The notes beneath the pieces are model-generated. The model was given only the letters and a program-made list of their open reading frames with translations, was not told the DNA's origin and made no database searches. The position numbers and the translations under genes were made by a program. From an uncultured Lentisphaeraceae bacterium (GTDB lineage: Bacteria; Verrucomicrobiota; Kiritimatiellia; RFP12; DVOR01): a stretch of DNA of 38,003 nucleotides. Shown piece after piece: positions 7,804 to 16,034 of this stretch (position 1 is its first letter; each line of letters starts with the position of its first letter). The stretch covers positions 1-38,003 of the forward strand of contig CALBHX010000072.1 in the NCBI GenBank assembly GCA_937892925.1. Reading direction: 5' to 3'.

Positions 7804-9015
7804 ATGATTGGAATTTCCAAGCTTTATATGGGGCAGGCTGAGGCCTCTGACCCTTTACGATACGGCCGAAGAAGTGCTACCCTACCGAGCCACTTATTAC
7901 AATTCTCTGCTGATAAGAAACCTATCGTTGTGTGGAATATCACGCAACGATGCAACTTAAGATGCCAGCACTGTTATGCCTCCGGGATACCAGATACTTC
8001 ACAAGAGCTCAGTACGCAGGCATGCCGACAGGCCATTGATGGTTTCGCAGCGTTTGGATGCCCTGTGGTGTTGTTTTCTGGTGGCGAACCGTTTGTCCGC
8101 CCAGACGTTCTGGATCTGGCGGCCTATGCACGCGAAAGAGGCCTGCGTGTAGTTTTTTCCACAAACGGCACCTTGATTACACCTGAAGTAGCTGCGCGTA
8201 TTCATACTATAGGTGCCAGTTACGTAGGTATCAGTATCGATGGTGTTCGAAAAACGCATGATGCTTTCCGCGGCGTTCCGGGCGCTTACGACCGTTCCCT
8301 GGCGGCCATTCGGGCTTGCCGTGATGCCGGTGTCAAGGTTGGACTTCGTGTAACATTAACGCGTGCCAACGTAAAAGAAATCCCTGCCATTTTCCAGCTG
8401 ATGCGTGAAGAACGTATCCCGCGTATTTGTCTCTATCACTTGGTTTATTCCGGGCGTGGGGCAAATCTTCGAGCAAACGACCTTTCGCATGAAGAGACAC
8501 GGCAGGCGCTCGATCGAATCATCGATGAAACTGCGGCCTCCTTTAATGCCGAACATCCATTAGAAGTCCTGACCGTTGATAATCATGCAGATGCGCCTTA
8601 TTTGTGGATGCGCATGGTTCGGGAAGGACATCCACGAGCCAATGACGTATTGCAACTTTTACATATGAACGGTGGCAATTCTTCCGGAAATGGGCTTTCC
8701 TGCGTCTCGTGGGACGGCACTGTTTATCCAGACCAATTCTGGCGAGACAAACCACTGGGAAACGTCCAGGAAAAGCCCTTCGGAGAAATCTGGGGAAATC
8801 CACCGTCAGGATCTTTGCTAGCCGCGCTTCGCGAGAAACCGAAACACGTTACCGGACGATGTAAAACCTGTCGATTTCTCTCCATTTGCGGAGGGAACTT
8901 CCGTGCACGTGGGGAGGCTGCCACAGGCGAAATCTGGGGTGAAGATCCAGCCTGTTATCTCTCTGACGAGGAAATTTCTGGCGCTTTACCACCGGTTCCA
9001 GGGTCAGAATCGTAA
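7804..9015 (+). CDS. ahbC: Radical SAM/SPASM protein, AhbC-like (12,18-didecarboxysiroheme deacetylase)
   Basis: A 403-residue radical SAM enzyme. The motif TQRCNLRCQHC gives cysteines 50, 54 and 57 for the [4Fe-4S] cluster, and FSGGEP is the SAM-binding glycine motif. The conserved opening (MIGISKLY, then LRYGRRS and LPSHLLQFSADKKPIVVW), the segment NGGNSSGNGLSC-VSWDGTVYPDQFW-LGNVQEKPFGEIW and the C-terminal CKTCRFLSICGGNFRARGEA cysteine cluster follow the AhbC/NirJ-like pattern as I remember it. AhbC removes acetate side chains of didecarboxysiroheme in the siroheme-dependent heme route. No ahbA, ahbB or ahbD gene is in the window, so a related NirJ-like or peptide-modifying role remains possible. 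The ribosome-binding site is weak, which suggests coupling to the upstream lipoprotein. Confidence 0.7.
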   Translation: MIGISKLYMGQAEASDPLRYGRRSATLPSHLLQFSADKKPIVVWNITQRCNLRCQHCYASGIPDTSQELSTQACRQAIDGFAAFGCPVVLFSGGEPFVRPDVLDLAAYARERGLRVVFSTNGTLITPEVAARIHTIGASYVGISIDGVRKTHDAFRGVPGAYDRSLAAIRACRDAGVKVGLRVTLTRANVKEIPAIFQLMREERIPRICLYHLVYSGRGANLRANDLSHEETRQALDRIIDETAASFNAEHPLEVLTVDNHADAPYLWMRMVREGHPRANDVLQLLHMNGGNSSGNGLSCVSWDGTVYPDQFWRDKPLGNVQEKPFGEIWGNPPSGSLLAALREKPKHVTGRCKTCRFLSICGGNFRARGEAATGEIWGEDPACYLSDEEISGALPPVPGSES

Positions 9016-9043
9016 TCGAGTATCTTTTCTGCACCTTATATAT

Positions 9044-9604
9044 ATGGACGTGTTGACACTAGCCATTTCAATTGGGGTTTTACTCTTTATCGTGCGCGGA
9101 GCCTGGCGAGGGTTGACCGGAGAATTGGCTCCCTTGGTTGGAATAATTGCGTTTTGTGGTATCCTCTTCTTCGCGTATGATCCGCTTCGCCAAGTGATTG
9201 TAAGCAGTTTCCCAGGAAATACTGAACGAGCCTCGACCTTTTATTCCGTATTATCCCTGGTGTTGTTGGCAAGTCTCATATTCCTCATATTAACCGCCAT
9301 GATTCGACGCGTTGGGATATGGATCATCCCCCAACCCTTCAATGCTATTCTTGGAGGTATTTTTGGCGCCTTGAAAGCCGTTTTACTGATAAGCCTCTTC
9401 GCCTCAGTCAGTTCAATAATCCGTGGATGTGTGGACTCGTCATCTGAGAAATTGGAGTCCCATTCTGGAACACGAGCTATGCTCCAATTCTGGCAAGAGA
9501 AATTCTTTCCCGCACTAACAACCATACTCACCCGAACGTCAGCAACACCACAACAATCCGCCATCAATCAAACAGAAAAGGAACATTGTAATGGCGAGCT
9601 TTGA
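9044..9604 (+). CDS. CvpA-family membrane protein
   Basis: A 186-residue inner-membrane protein. Four hydrophobic segments are visible at about 3-20, 27-46, 66-88 and 100-122. A polar tail then ends in a Gln/Thr-rich stretch. The segment RGAWRGLTGEL-APLVGIIAFCG near the N-terminus resembles CvpA, where a short amphipathic region follows the first helix. CvpA proteins are linked to colicin V production and envelope integrity, but their molecular role is poorly defined. The start at ATG 9044 has no clear ribosome-binding site. The 3' end overlaps dnaG by 14 bases, so the two are co-transcribed. Confidence 0.7.
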   Translation: MDVLTLAISIGVLLFIVRGAWRGLTGELAPLVGIIAFCGILFFAYDPLRQVIVSSFPGNTERASTFYSVLSLVLLASLIFLILTAMIRRVGIWIIPQPFNAILGGIFGALKAVLLISLFASVSSIIRGCVDSSSEKLESHSGTRAMLQFWQEKFFPALTTILTRTSATPQQSAINQTEKEHCNGEL

Positions 9605-11816
9605 TGCCAACACCTTATCCGAAATCAAAGCGCGTATCGATTTGGTAGACTTGATCAGCGAATATGGCATTGACCTCCATCGCGCCGGCAGCAGTGCCAA
9701 GGCATGCTGCCCATTTCATAAAGAAAAGACACCATCCTTTCACGTAAGTTCCGATAAAGGATTCTATAAATGTTTTGGATGTGGTGAACATGGCGATATT
9801 TTCACCTTCGTTCAAAAATTCGAGGGAATCAGTTTCAGCGAGGCCGTAAAAAAACTGGCAGAGCGTGCAGGCATTCATATTGAAGAACGATACGATCCAC
9901 AGGCCAAATTAAAAAACCGGCTCTATCAAATCAACCAGGAAGTTGCAGCCTTTTATCGGCGCTGTCTTTTACAGACAAAAGAGGCTCAAGCTGCACGAGA
10001 CTACCTTTCTGCCCGTGCACTGGACGGTTCTATCAGCGAACAATTCTGCATTGGATATGCTCCTAATAGACGTGACACGCTGCTAGAATGGGCAAAACGA
10101 CGTTCATTTTCTCCGGATGAATTGGTGGCGGCAGGACTATTGGCTCCCCCCCGAACACCGACCGATACCTACTACGACCGATTTCATGGCCGAATCACCT
10201 TCCCGATCTGCGATATCCAAGGACGTATTGTCGCCTTTTCCTGCCGTCTGATCCATCCGGCAAAAAATACCGGCAAATACATCAACAGCCCAGAGACTGA
10301 CATCTTCAAAAAGTCACAAACACTCTATGCACTCCACATTGCGCGCACATACATTGCCAAAGCCGTTCCTCGCCGTGCATTGGTATGCGAGGGGCAAATT
10401 GATGTTATTCGCTGCCACGCTTGCGGGTTCAACATTGCCGTTGCTTCACAAGGTACAGCTTTTACAGCCGACCACGTTACCCTTCTAAAACGGTATGCCG
10501 ATACGGCCGATCTGGTTTTCGATGGGGATGCCGCAGGCACCAAAGCCGCCATTCGAACGCTCGGGCTTTTTCTCTCCGCCGGAATGCCCGTTCGTATTGT
10601 CACGCTTCCCTCAGGAGAAGATCCCGATTCTCTTTTGAAGACACAAGGCGTTGAAGCTTTTCGCCACGTCCTGGCTTCTGCTGAAGACCCAGCCCCCTAC
10701 CTTGTGCGCCGCCTTCGCGAGCGGGAAGCCGCGCCGGACGCCATGGATGCTACCATGCGAATCGCAAAAACCGCCGTAACCACCATTCTGGATTGTCCAG
10801 AGCCCGTACTCTGCGCACGTTTTTTGCAAGACATTGCCCACGCTCTTCAACTCCCGGTTGAGACCCTTCGAGAAGATCTCAAGACCCTTCAAAACGATGC
10901 CGCAGAAGCCGCTAGACGACGAGATGCATTCCTAGCCCGACAACCACACCTACCCATAACACAACGGGATTCACATAAACCTACCCATAATCCCGTGCCT
11001 CCGCCCGCTTATGAGCCCAATGCCACAGAGCAGGACATCTTCAGCGATGACAATTGGATGGCCGCCGATGACATCGATGTTTTATCCCCCGATAATGCCC
11101 CCTTGGAGGTAACACAAACAGGTACCCCTTCCCCGACAATAACCCTCTCCGAACTGGAAGCTTCACATAACCTTTGTGCCGCCCTTTGTGAGTTACTTGT
11201 TCATCACTTCACCGACCACGATGTGATGGATTGTCTGATCAGACACCTGCCTCCTGTTTTTGTCCGCCATCCTTTTGCTGCAAAACTTTATGATTTAGCT
11301 GTAACTGCTGCCCTACAAAAAAGCGACCAACTCGCCCTTTCTGCAGAAGATCAGGCATTCACCCTACAATTGGCACGTCAACTCACATTACCTGACCGTA
11401 TGACCGGAGACGAAGAAAGCACTCCATTACGCGTTGCCCAAGATCTTGTCCTCCGTTTCTGGTTGGATGAATACGCCCTCGCCATCAAGCGGTTGCCTGC
11501 CAACGATCCGGAAGCACTCCAATTAACACTTTCGCGTAAACGCCTCAAATCACTGGAATGGAATAAGGCTGAACCCTTTATGGATGCCCTAAACCCCTCG
11601 TTTCTCCAATCCATTCCTCTTCATTCGAAACAACTCCCCCGTCCTCTGACACCTACTATCGCCCCCCAATCTAAACACTTAACCTCCTCCGTTGATGATC
11701 CCAGTCAAACACATGGTTCACACGCAGGAGACAAACCAACCAAACCAATCGAACCACACTGGAAAACTGACGCCGCAGGTTGTGCTACCGATGACCCCTA
11801 TGCCTCATTCAACTGA
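9591..11816 (+). CDS. dnaG: DNA primase
   Basis: A 741-residue replicative primase that makes RNA primers for the lagging strand. The CHC2 zinc ribbon uses C40, H43, C61 and C64 (CCPFH and YKCFGCGEHGD). The catalytic core has the FHGRITFPI motif, and the TOPRIM domain has VCEGQID with its glutamate and VFDGDAAG with the metal-binding DxD. The C-terminal region is longer than usual for DnaG (about 600 residues): a Pro/His-rich linker near 455-480, a DnaB-binding-like helical part, and a further Pro/Ser/Thr-rich tail after about 670. AAGGAA precedes ATG 9591. It overlaps cvpA and is followed 23 bases later by the Rsm22-like gene. No rpoD lies downstream, unlike in many bacteria. Confidence 0.95.
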   Translation: MASFDANTLSEIKARIDLVDLISEYGIDLHRAGSSAKACCPFHKEKTPSFHVSSDKGFYKCFGCGEHGDIFTFVQKFEGISFSEAVKKLAERAGIHIEERYDPQAKLKNRLYQINQEVAAFYRRCLLQTKEAQAARDYLSARALDGSISEQFCIGYAPNRRDTLLEWAKRRSFSPDELVAAGLLAPPRTPTDTYYDRFHGRITFPICDIQGRIVAFSCRLIHPAKNTGKYINSPETDIFKKSQTLYALHIARTYIAKAVPRRALVCEGQIDVIRCHACGFNIAVASQGTAFTADHVTLLKRYADTADLVFDGDAAGTKAAIRTLGLFLSAGMPVRIVTLPSGEDPDSLLKTQGVEAFRHVLASAEDPAPYLVRRLREREAAPDAMDATMRIAKTAVTTILDCPEPVLCARFLQDIAHALQLPVETLREDLKTLQNDAAEAARRRDAFLARQPHLPITQRDSHKPTHNPVPPPAYEPNATEQDIFSDDNWMAADDIDVLSPDNAPLEVTQTGTPSPTITLSELEASHNLCAALCELLVHHFTDHDVMDCLIRHLPPVFVRHPFAAKLYDLAVTAALQKSDQLALSAEDQAFTLQLARQLTLPDRMTGDEESTPLRVAQDLVLRFWLDEYALAIKRLPANDPEALQLTLSRKRLKSLEWNKAEPFMDALNPSFLQSIPLHSKQLPRPLTPTIAPQSKHLTSSVDDPSQTHGSHAGDKPTKPIEPHWKTDAAGCATDDPYASFN

Positions 11817-11839
11817 ACGTACCCAATAAGGATTCCTCC

Positions 11840-12991
11840 ATGCAACATCCAGCTTTGGAGCAACTGGAAACCTGGGGGCTCTCACGATGCCCCCTACATG
11901 CCCTACCTCGTTTAGAACCGATGGCAGAACAACTCTCCAAGAGTTTCACAGACGTCCGCCCGGAACATTTCAAAAAATACCTGGATGACGCTGACCGCCT
12001 CACTGCCTACGCACTCTTCTTTGCACCACAAACCTACACCAGAACCTACGAAGCCCTCTCCGGCATTCTTACTCGGCTTCCAACCTTTCCGAAACGCCCC
12101 ATCCGCATACTAGATCTCGGCTGCGGGCTCGGTTCCGCCGCACTAGCCGCCAATGACTTCTTTCATTCTCAGGGGAACAATGAGGTAGAAACCACCTGCG
12201 TAGATTGGTCCGCCACCGCATTACAGGCTCTCCCAGAATTTTTGCCAAATGTTATCACTCAGCAGCAAGATCTTAGGTCATTCCGCCCAAAGGGTTCCTA
12301 TGACCTCATCCTGATATCCTTCGCTCTCAACGAAATCTTTTCGCATCCAAAAGATGCACTTCCGCTGTTGCACATTCTCCGCGACAACCTTGCGACAGAC
12401 GCTCCCGCCTTTATTCTGATTTTAGAACCGGTCGTACACGGCGTTACACCACGTCTGCTTGCCCTACGCTCCATGCTACAACAAGTGCCGATCTATGCCC
12501 CGTGCCCACACCTATATGCTTGCCCCATGCTCCCAGGGAAGGACGGAATTTGCCATGATGTCCGCCGATTCAAGCCCTCCCGTGCCACCACTCTACTCAA
12601 TCGTAAACTGAATCGTTCCATCTCTGACGTCAAATATGCCCTGCTCGCTTTCGGACGCCCTGGAGGTCCCCAAGCGCAAGGATTCGAGGATCCAGAGTTT
12701 CTGCGCATGATAAGTACGTTCAGCAAAGAAAACGGACGCCTTTCCTGCCGTGCCTGTATGGGTGATGGTCAACTGCGCCACCTGCAACTTCCCATTGCCG
12801 CACTCACCACCGAACGACGACATTTCCTTATGCGCCGCCAACGTGGCGACTGTGCTTGGCTGGCTGGTTCACCGGAAGCTCGAAAACAACTCGAGCAAGG
12901 GCGAATCCAACGCGCTCAAGACATTCACTTCACAGATGAGCCTCCACCCGCCATCGATCAAGATATTGAAGGCTTTACCTTTTCAATGTAG
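11840..12991 (+). CDS. Rsm22/METTL17-like ribosomal small-subunit methyltransferase-family protein
   Basis: A 383-residue class I SAM-dependent methyltransferase-fold protein. The SAM motif ILDLGCGLGSAAL lies near 93-105, and an ALNEIF motif and LILEPVVHG follow. The family-specific segment YAPCPHLYACPM supplies C222 and C228. C238 and C303/C306 complete a four-cysteine pattern like the Fe-S cluster ligands of Rsm22/METTL17. The RxxKxN/DVKYALLAFGR region matches the conserved basic stretch of the family. Rsm22 proteins bind the small ribosomal subunit during assembly, and catalysis is uncertain in the mitochondrial members. AAGGA precedes ATG 11840. It is the last gene of the cvpA-dnaG-rsm22 run. 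Confidence 0.75.
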   Translation: MQHPALEQLETWGLSRCPLHALPRLEPMAEQLSKSFTDVRPEHFKKYLDDADRLTAYALFFAPQTYTRTYEALSGILTRLPTFPKRPIRILDLGCGLGSAALAANDFFHSQGNNEVETTCVDWSATALQALPEFLPNVITQQQDLRSFRPKGSYDLILISFALNEIFSHPKDALPLLHILRDNLATDAPAFILILEPVVHGVTPRLLALRSMLQQVPIYAPCPHLYACPMLPGKDGICHDVRRFKPSRATTLLNRKLNRSISDVKYALLAFGRPGGPQAQGFEDPEFLRMISTFSKENGRLSCRACMGDGQLRHLQLPIAALTTERRHFLMRRQRGDCAWLAGSPEARKQLEQGRIQRAQDIHFTDEPPPAIDQDIEGFTFSM

Positions 12992-13037
12992 ATCACACCG
13001 GGTTCCCATCACTGGGAACGACCCGCATTACCCAACA

Positions 13038-13550
13038 TCAACGTTCCTGAACCATTCCTGACATTTTGAACTGAAATAACTGCGTTCTAATTTCACCGAT
13101 CAGTGCAGTGTCAAACGTGAACTTTTCAATGCGGTGATGATTAATGTTTGCCCGCACCATCACCTTGGGATAAACCGGTGTATCTTCCCCCGGAGCCTCC
13201 TCCTTCATCAACCCAACATCCACCAAAACCTGCAACGAGTCTCGGAACATCTTTGCACTCATCGTGTAATGATACTTGCGGACATCTCCGAAAGCCGGTT
13301 TATCATACTCAATATTAAAATCGTCTCCAACCGTCACGGAGTGCCCCTCCAACACCGTAACCACCCCGTTGTTCTTCAAATCGCACCGAACTCGCGGCGC
13401 TTTTTCATCTGCCTGATAAAAGATCTGTACCCAGTTTAACCGAGACTCCTGAACTGTAAAATAAACAGGTTTTTTATACCAATAGGGTGCGCACGCCATT
13501 CCGGCAAACAGACACCCCGCCAGTAACGAGAGCAACATTAACCGTTTCAT
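13038..13550 (-). CDS. Small lipoprotein of unknown function
   Basis: A 170-residue protein. The chosen start ATG 13550 gives a signal peptide with lipobox FAGMAC (cysteine near 20); longer in-frame starts would lie inside the thiamine pyrophosphokinase gene. GGAAGGG lies four bases upstream. The mature part is beta-rich with alternating charged residues, for example VTVGDDFNIEYDKPAFGDVRKYHYTM in two pieces around 75-100. I do not recognise the family. The start overlaps the stop of the kinase gene as ATGA, so translation is coupled. It converges with the Rsm22-like gene, with 46 bases between them. Confidence 0.65.
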   Translation of the reverse strand: MKRLMLLSLLAGCLFAGMACAPYWYKKPVYFTVQESRLNWVQIFYQADEKAPRVRCDLKNNGVVTVLEGHSVTVGDDFNIEYDKPAFGDVRKYHYTMSAKMFRDSLQVLVDVGLMKEEAPGEDTPVYPKVMVRANINHHRIEKFTFDTALIGEIRTQLFQFKMSGMVQER

Positions 13551-14158
13551 AAACCCTTCCATGGCTGAAATACCAACAACGGAGCCTCGCATCGTACCAT
13601 CACCACTTTTCCTCTGCAACGATTCAGCGTAGCTCGCCAAAGTGAATCCAACAGCAACCGCTCCACCGGCCAAACAACACCGGAAGCAGAAATTCGTTGC
13701 GGTACAAATGAAAGGAATGAAATGGCCTCCTTCGGACGCACTGTAAGCCGATGCACACCAGCCAACAACACCCTGAACCAACCCGAAGCACTAAATACCT
13801 GCGCCGGGCGTTGCATAGCCGCAATCAATGCCAGATTCGCCAGCGTATGATCTTCCCTTTTTCCCGTAACAGCAAAATAATGGATTAACGCTTGCGGGAA
13901 ATGCCGTGAAATCCACTGTACCCCTTTTGTTAAATCATTACTTTCCTGATCTTCATGGCAATCCGTTATCAACCCGGGCGATACGCCCGAAACATCCAAA
14001 GAATCCAGATCTCCCACAATCTGCAATAATGGTGGTGCCCCGATGGGAGGCAGTCGATCGCAACATACACACCCGAAACACGCGGCGAGCGCCGCACGTT
14101 CCGGCCCCGTATTCGGCTCCGATCCATTCGCAATGAGCGCTATCGGGCGTACACTCAT
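13547..14158 (-). CDS. Thiamine pyrophosphokinase
   Basis: A 203-residue protein that transfers pyrophosphate from ATP to thiamine. Family motifs are in order: GDLDS at about 49-53, QESNDLTKG near 71-79 with the catalytic acidic/asparagine residues, and TGKREDHTLANL at about 98-109. The C-terminal part is the smaller beta-sandwich thiamine-binding domain, here fairly divergent (RISASGVVWPVE). No TPP riboswitch was seen upstream. It sits nine bases after the permease gene and overlaps the lipoprotein downstream by four bases. Confidence 0.85.
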   Translation of the reverse strand: MSVRPIALIANGSEPNTGPERAALAACFGCVCCDRLPPIGAPPLLQIVGDLDSLDVSGVSPGLITDCHEDQESNDLTKGVQWISRHFPQALIHYFAVTGKREDHTLANLALIAAMQRPAQVFSASGWFRVLLAGVHRLTVRPKEAISFLSFVPQRISASGVVWPVERLLLDSLWRATLNRCRGKVVMVRCEAPLLVFQPWKGL

Positions 14159-14167
14159 TACTCTGCC

Positions 14168-15409
14168 TTACTCTACCAGCTCAAAGCCCAAAGCTTTCAA
14201 ATCCCTGCGCAGTGTATCCGGAAGCACACCTTCCACACCAAACGCATCCGAGCCCATCTGTGTTACCCGAGACACGCCAGGATAATGCTCCAGCAACCGC
14301 TCCACCATAGTTCGGCAGTGATCACATGACATCCCGCGGACGGTTACCACCGTTTGCTCTGAAGAATATTTCTTCCTCGTTATCATGCGCTGCCTCATCG
14401 GTTTGAACAGAAGATGGTACCCAAAGAGAAATAGAATGGCAACAACACACCCCTTTGAAAACCATGCCCCACTCTCCATCCGACAACATTCCCCCTCCAT
14501 CTCCTGGTATCGGGGGAGAAAGTCGAATCGAGCATTCAACCCATTCAGGACCGCACCAGCCGCTACAGAAAAACCCGCCACCACACTTAAGTGAATCACC
14601 GTACACCGCCGCCCAAGCAACTTCAGCAGTGTCGTTAAACTTGCCCCATTTAAAGCCGGCCCAACAATCAAAAAAACTAACGCCGCTCCCGGAGACAACC
14701 CCTTGGCCATCAACGCCAACGCCACAGGAATCGAGGCCGTGCTACAAACATACATCGGCATTCCAACCAACAACATCACGGGGAATGCCAGCCAATCATT
14801 CCCCAACCATCGCTCCGAAAAGACTTCCGGCGGAACAAACGCCCAAATACACGCCGAAATTACCAACCCCACCAGCAACGCCGCCGACACACTGCCAAAC
14901 AACGTACCAAACCCATACAACGCCGCCGCACGAATCCGCCCCACAATACCCCGCACATCCGAAATCGAAACAGACACTTCAGTCGTTGTCAACTCGACGT
15001 CATGATCCAATGCATTCACCAACAATCCGCCAACCAGACCGGTAATCACAGCCACAACAATCCGCATCAAGGCGAACGGCACCCCAAGTAATGACCAAGT
15101 GGCCAGAAAAGAATCCACCCCCGTCTGCGGTGTGGAAATCAGAAAAGCCGCCACTGCCCCTCTCCCCGCGCCGTTTTTTCTTAATCCAACCGCCACCGGA
15201 AGCACCCCGCAAGAGCATAACGGCAATGGCACACCAAGGCCTACAGCCCAAAGAATCGCCCGCCATCCCCGGCGTCGCCCGAGATAACGGCTGACCACTC
15301 CTGGAGAAACCCATAAACTCAGAAAACCTGCCAACAGAAAGCCACCCAACAGCCATGGAGCCATTTTCCCCGTGGTATCTAAAAATGCACTTAAAACGTC
15401 AAGCAACAT
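14168..15409 (-). CDS. SO_0444-type permease (metal efflux) with C-terminal HMA domain
   Basis: A 413-residue membrane protein of the DUF318/ArsP-like permease group. About eight hydrophobic helices are visible, and the CSCGVLP motif sits after the second, with conserved glycine and proline. Residues about 345-413 form a heavy-metal-associated domain with the metal-binding MSCDHC motif (TVVTVRGMSCDHCRTMVE). Members with this fusion are annotated as copper/zinc efflux transporters; the metal is not known here. ATG 15409 has AGGG nine bases upstream, while an upstream in-frame start at 15469 lacks a hydrophobic or conserved extension. No metal regulator is adjacent, and the MerR gene at 17094 is on the other strand. 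Confidence 0.8.
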   Translation of the reverse strand: MLLDVLSAFLDTTGKMAPWLLGGFLLAGFLSLWVSPGVVSRYLGRRRGWRAILWAVGLGVPLPLCSCGVLPVAVGLRKNGAGRGAVAAFLISTPQTGVDSFLATWSLLGVPFALMRIVVAVITGLVGGLLVNALDHDVELTTTEVSVSISDVRGIVGRIRAAALYGFGTLFGSVSAALLVGLVISACIWAFVPPEVFSERWLGNDWLAFPVMLLVGMPMYVCSTASIPVALALMAKGLSPGAALVFLIVGPALNGASLTTLLKLLGRRCTVIHLSVVAGFSVAAGAVLNGLNARFDFLPRYQEMEGECCRMESGAWFSKGCVVAILFLFGYHLLFKPMRQRMITRKKYSSEQTVVTVRGMSCDHCRTMVERLLEHYPGVSRVTQMGSDAFGVEGVLPDTLRRDLKALGFELVE

Positions 15410-15960
15410 CGTTCTACCCTTTTTATTAGAGAAGTATAACAAAATAAACCTCTTCTTGCACTCACACAAAGGTCAACACCAATGTATTATCCTACATCCT
15501 AAGATCTGAAAGTCGATATACGCATCATTTTCCACACCCAAACAATCGTCTCTTCAATAAAACACGGACAAAGAGTCTCAAAACACGTCGGATTCCTTAT
15601 TGTGTTTTCATTCGAACTTCCCCATCCTCCAACAACCAAAGACAAATCTACTTTCTGCCTACCCAGGCCATCCCGCCTACTCACACCAATTCAACCCCAC
15701 ATCGAGACGAAATAAGACTCAACGCAAGACAAATTCAGAACCGATCACGCTTGAAGCCATCTGCCCCACTCGGACAAATAAAATCAAAGCCAAAAACAGG
15801 TTACAGCAAGGAGACGTCTACATGCTGCTATATATTCCCCTGTTGCGCGTTATTCAAACCCCTGTTATAGAGCGTTTTTGAGCGATCTTTGGCTCAACAA
15901 CAGGAAAGAAAGGGATTACACTGGGATAGATGAGAAGACCTCACAACTTGTTATAAATAC
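15410..15960. other. Intergenic region between the permease and the nucleotidyltransferase
   Basis: No full-size gene is visible. It holds a candidate 19-codon ORF (15822-15881, listed separately) and ends at the promoter of the nucleotidyltransferase gene. The part from 15470 to 15800 shows no coding signature that I can support. Confidence 0.5.
15822..15881 (+). CDS. Candidate 19-residue small ORF with strong ribosome-binding site
   Basis: ATG at 15822 is preceded by AGGAG at an eight-base spacing, better than most genes in the window, and the frame reads 19 hydrophobic-rich codons (MLLYIPLLRVIQ then TPVIERF) to TGA. It could be a leader peptide or a small membrane protein. No attenuator hairpin follows, and a separate promoter for the next gene begins 80 bases downstream. 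Confidence 0.3.
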   Translation: MLLYIPLLRVIQTPVIERF

Positions 15961-15990
15961 TTGCAGGAAACGCTTCAAGTTCGGTATACT
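15961..15990 (+). promoter_or_regulatory. Promoter of the sugar nucleotidyltransferase gene
   Basis: TTGCAG at 15961-15966, an 18-base spacer and TATACT at 15985-15990. The resulting leader is about 40 bases and includes AAGGAG at 16019-16024. Confidence 0.65.
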
Positions 15991-16034
15991 GCTCTCCTAT
16001 ATGGGGAAATCCCAAGATAAGGAGTATTGGACGC

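Noticed and set aside
13000..13030. Hairpin after the Rsm22-like gene (TTCCCA/TGGGAA with outer CGGG/CCCG)
   Set aside because: It has a bulge and no T-run, so it was not called a terminator.
14158..14170. TPP riboswitch near the thiamine pyrophosphokinase
   Set aside because: There are only nine bases between the permease and the kinase, and no CTGAGA or ACCTGA elements were seen upstream of the operon.
14455..15045. 196-residue plus-strand open frame
   Set aside because: It is antisense to the SO_0444-type permease, whose motifs are clear. The Pro/Thr/Ser-rich translation is what an antisense of a membrane protein gives.
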